A program made the position numbers and the translations under genes. Positions 62,795 through 64,000 of a DNA stretch of 64,000 nucleotides are shown here, piece after piece. Location of the stretch: contig SAXG01000120.1 in NCBI GenBank assembly GCA_012932865.1, positions 1 through 64,000 of the forward strand. The letters are read 5' to 3'. The notes below the pieces were generated by a model. It was given only the letters and a program-made list of their open reading frames with translations. It was not told where the DNA came from and searched no databases. The stretch is from Amylostereum areolatum. Lineage: Eukaryota > Basidiomycota > Agaricomycetes > Russulales > Stereaceae. Position 1 is the stretch's first letter. The number at the start of each line of letters is the position of its first letter.

Positions 62795-64000
62795 TTACCC
62801 CCCCTTTAAGACGCGCTTTCGCCTGGAGCGCGATGTCATCTGCAAGGGTGGATGCGAGGAAATCGTCAAAGGAGATGCCGAGGGAACGCACGGGGCGGGG
62901 CGCATTTGGATGGCGCTTGTGGAAAGCGTCAATCATGTCGGTAACCTTTGAGAGCGACGAACGCAGGAGCCAGGTGTTTTCGGAGTCGGGATAGCCGGCC
63001 CACTTGACGAGGTACTGAATGCCTTTCTTGTTACGAGTTGGTTTAGAGTCGACAATGTCTTCAACGTAGTATTCTTCTTCATCGTCAATGAGGTCTGGTG
63101 GCGGCTGTTCATAATTTGGCCCGTGAGCGGCTGTCTCCTTGTACGCGGTGAGCAGCGAGGCATGGAAGACTGGATGGATTCGCCACGTCTTCGGCAGCTT
63201 CGAGCGGTAGTTGACTGGGCTGATGACGTCAATGATTTCGAAGGGTCCAAATCGTTTGGCAGCAAGCTTAGCTTTCGGTCTCATTGTCTTCAGATTTTTG
63301 CCTTCTAGCCATACTTTGTCTCCGACGGCAAACTGCGTTGATTCGCTGACCGTGTCGCCATTGTAGTGCTTCATCAAGTCTGATGTGAGGGCAAGGCTGG
63401 CCTTGATCTCCTGTCGGACTTCTTCAAGCTGACGGAGGCGTTCTTCAACTGCGGGGACCTTTGAGGACGGGTTTACGGATGGGTACATTTTCGGGAGGAA
63501 GCCGTAGAGGACTTCAAAGGGAGCCTTTCCAGTAGCTGCATGGGTGCGAGAGTTGTGAGAAAACTCGAAGAAGGGCAACCACTTCACCCAGTCATCTTGA
63601 CGGTAGTTGCAGAATACTCGCAGGAACTGCTCGAGGTTCTGGTTCTCGCGTTCGGTTTGGCCGTCTGTCTGTGGGTGATACGCTGTGCTGAGGGCGGACT
63701 TGATCCCGAGCTTCTCGTTGAGTGTACGCATCACCTGTCCAGCAAATTGGGGTCCACGATCTGAGATGATCTTGTCTGCTAAGCCGTAGTGTCGGTATAC
63801 CTTGTCGAAGAGAATGTCGGCCGTGCCATCACTGGTGATCTTCGTTGTACATGGGGTGGTAACCACCATCTTGGTGAGGCGATCAACCACGACATTGACG
63901 GCGTTATAGCCTTCGCAGTCAGGGAGTTCGACAATGAAGTCGGTGGAGATGACGCCAAATGGTCGATCGGGTACTTCGTTTGGGATCATGTCGACGTGGG
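62727..64000 (-). CDS. pol: Pol C-terminal part of element C (partial)
   Basis: Open to the window edge. Integrase core with STDFIVELP, SDRGPQFAG and PQTDGQTEREN, a GPF-type module (KRFGPFEIIDV), and a chromodomain (YYVEDIVDSKP ... YLVKWAGYPDSENTW) at the C-terminus. After the chromodomain Trp the usual Glu-Pro is Leu-Leu. The frame runs through the polypurine tract and 68 bases into the LTR before stopping. No internal break in the visible part. Confidence 0.9.
   Translation of the reverse strand, partial: HVDMIPNEVPDRPFGVISTDFIVELPDCEGYNAVNVVVDRLTKMVVTTPCTTKITSDGTADILFDKVYRHYGLADKIISDRGPQFAGQVMRTLNEKLGIKSALSTAYHPQTDGQTERENQNLEQFLRVFCNYRQDDWVKWLPFFEFSHNSRTHAATGKAPFEVLYGFLPKMYPSVNPSSKVPAVEERLRQLEEVRQEIKASLALTSDLMKHYNGDTVSESTQFAVGDKVWLEGKNLKTMRPKAKLAAKRFGPFEIIDVISPVNYRSKLPKTWRIHPVFHASLLTAYKETAAHGPNYEQPPPDLIDDEEEYYVEDIVDSKPTRNKKGIQYLVKWAGYPDSENTWLLRSSLSKVTDMIDAFHKRHPNAPRPVRSLGISFDDFLASTLADDIALQAKARLKGGVMSRIAPFLSSFADLVHATCHGT

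Larger units (their letters stand above)
62375..64000 (-). mobile_element. Second chromovirus family, element C (3' part, cut by the window edge)
   Basis: The 3' LTR and the integrase-chromodomain part of Pol are inside the window; the rest lies to the right. Sequence is clearly different from elements A and B. In element direction a G-rich polypurine tract (complement of about 62798-62813) precedes the LTR. Confidence 0.85.

Noticed and set aside
1..64000. CRISPR array, bacterial operon or phage features
   Set aside because: Introns throughout, eukaryotic genes and LTR elements; no regular spacer-repeat array was seen.

Overview
The window reads as nuclear DNA of a wood-decay type basidiomycete (Agaricomycetes). 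The genes carry many short introns of about 45-70 nt with GT-AG ends, coding DNA is GC-rich, there are three glutathione transferases resembling the fungal FuA type (motif WSP-x-TWK), a Kre9/Knh1-like small secreted family, a fungal-type BTB protein, and Ty3/Gypsy chromoviruses. No species is claimed. Exon borders were read by eye from frame continuity and splice sites.

Layout. 1-1312 holds no firm gene. 1313-2370 is an MPDU1-like PQ-loop protein with a one-base frame break. 3423-7259 holds three tandem small secreted genes sharing one exon plan. 7634-8353 (minus) is a short Cys-motif protein that diverges from a 14-exon protein kinase at 8854-12981. 13804-15423 (minus) is a nine-exon coiled-coil gene hidden by small exons. 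15724-17358 (minus) is eIF3e and 17674-20305 (minus) is ATG7. 20452-21937 is bounded by an imperfect inverted repeat. 22582-29726 is a metabolic cluster: two GSTs, a Urc1-type GTP cyclohydrolase II-like protein, a Bem46-type alpha/beta hydrolase and a third GST on the other strand.

From 31.5 kb the window is dominated by mobile DNA. Two almost identical full-length chromoviruses lie head to head: A at 31564-39048 (minus) and B at 53234-60717 (plus). Each has 458-bp LTRs and its own 5-bp target duplication. Their sequence shows a leader ORF ending in two VIDLT motifs, Gag with a zinc knuckle, a GGGTTTT slippery heptamer before Pol, a C-terminal chromodomain, and a possible self-priming primer site. 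Copy B has lost one base in pol. The 14 kb between them is a field of decayed genes: relics resembling Nup84/Nup107 and NAT10/Kre33, a small frameshifted relic, and one or two lineage-specific genes. A third, different chromovirus enters from the right edge (62375-64000) and its LTR breaks into a short open frame.

The left 30 kb looks like ordinary conserved gene space (translation initiation, autophagy, N-glycosylation, detoxification). The right half looks like a retroelement-driven accessory region. No tRNA, rRNA or CRISPR array was seen.
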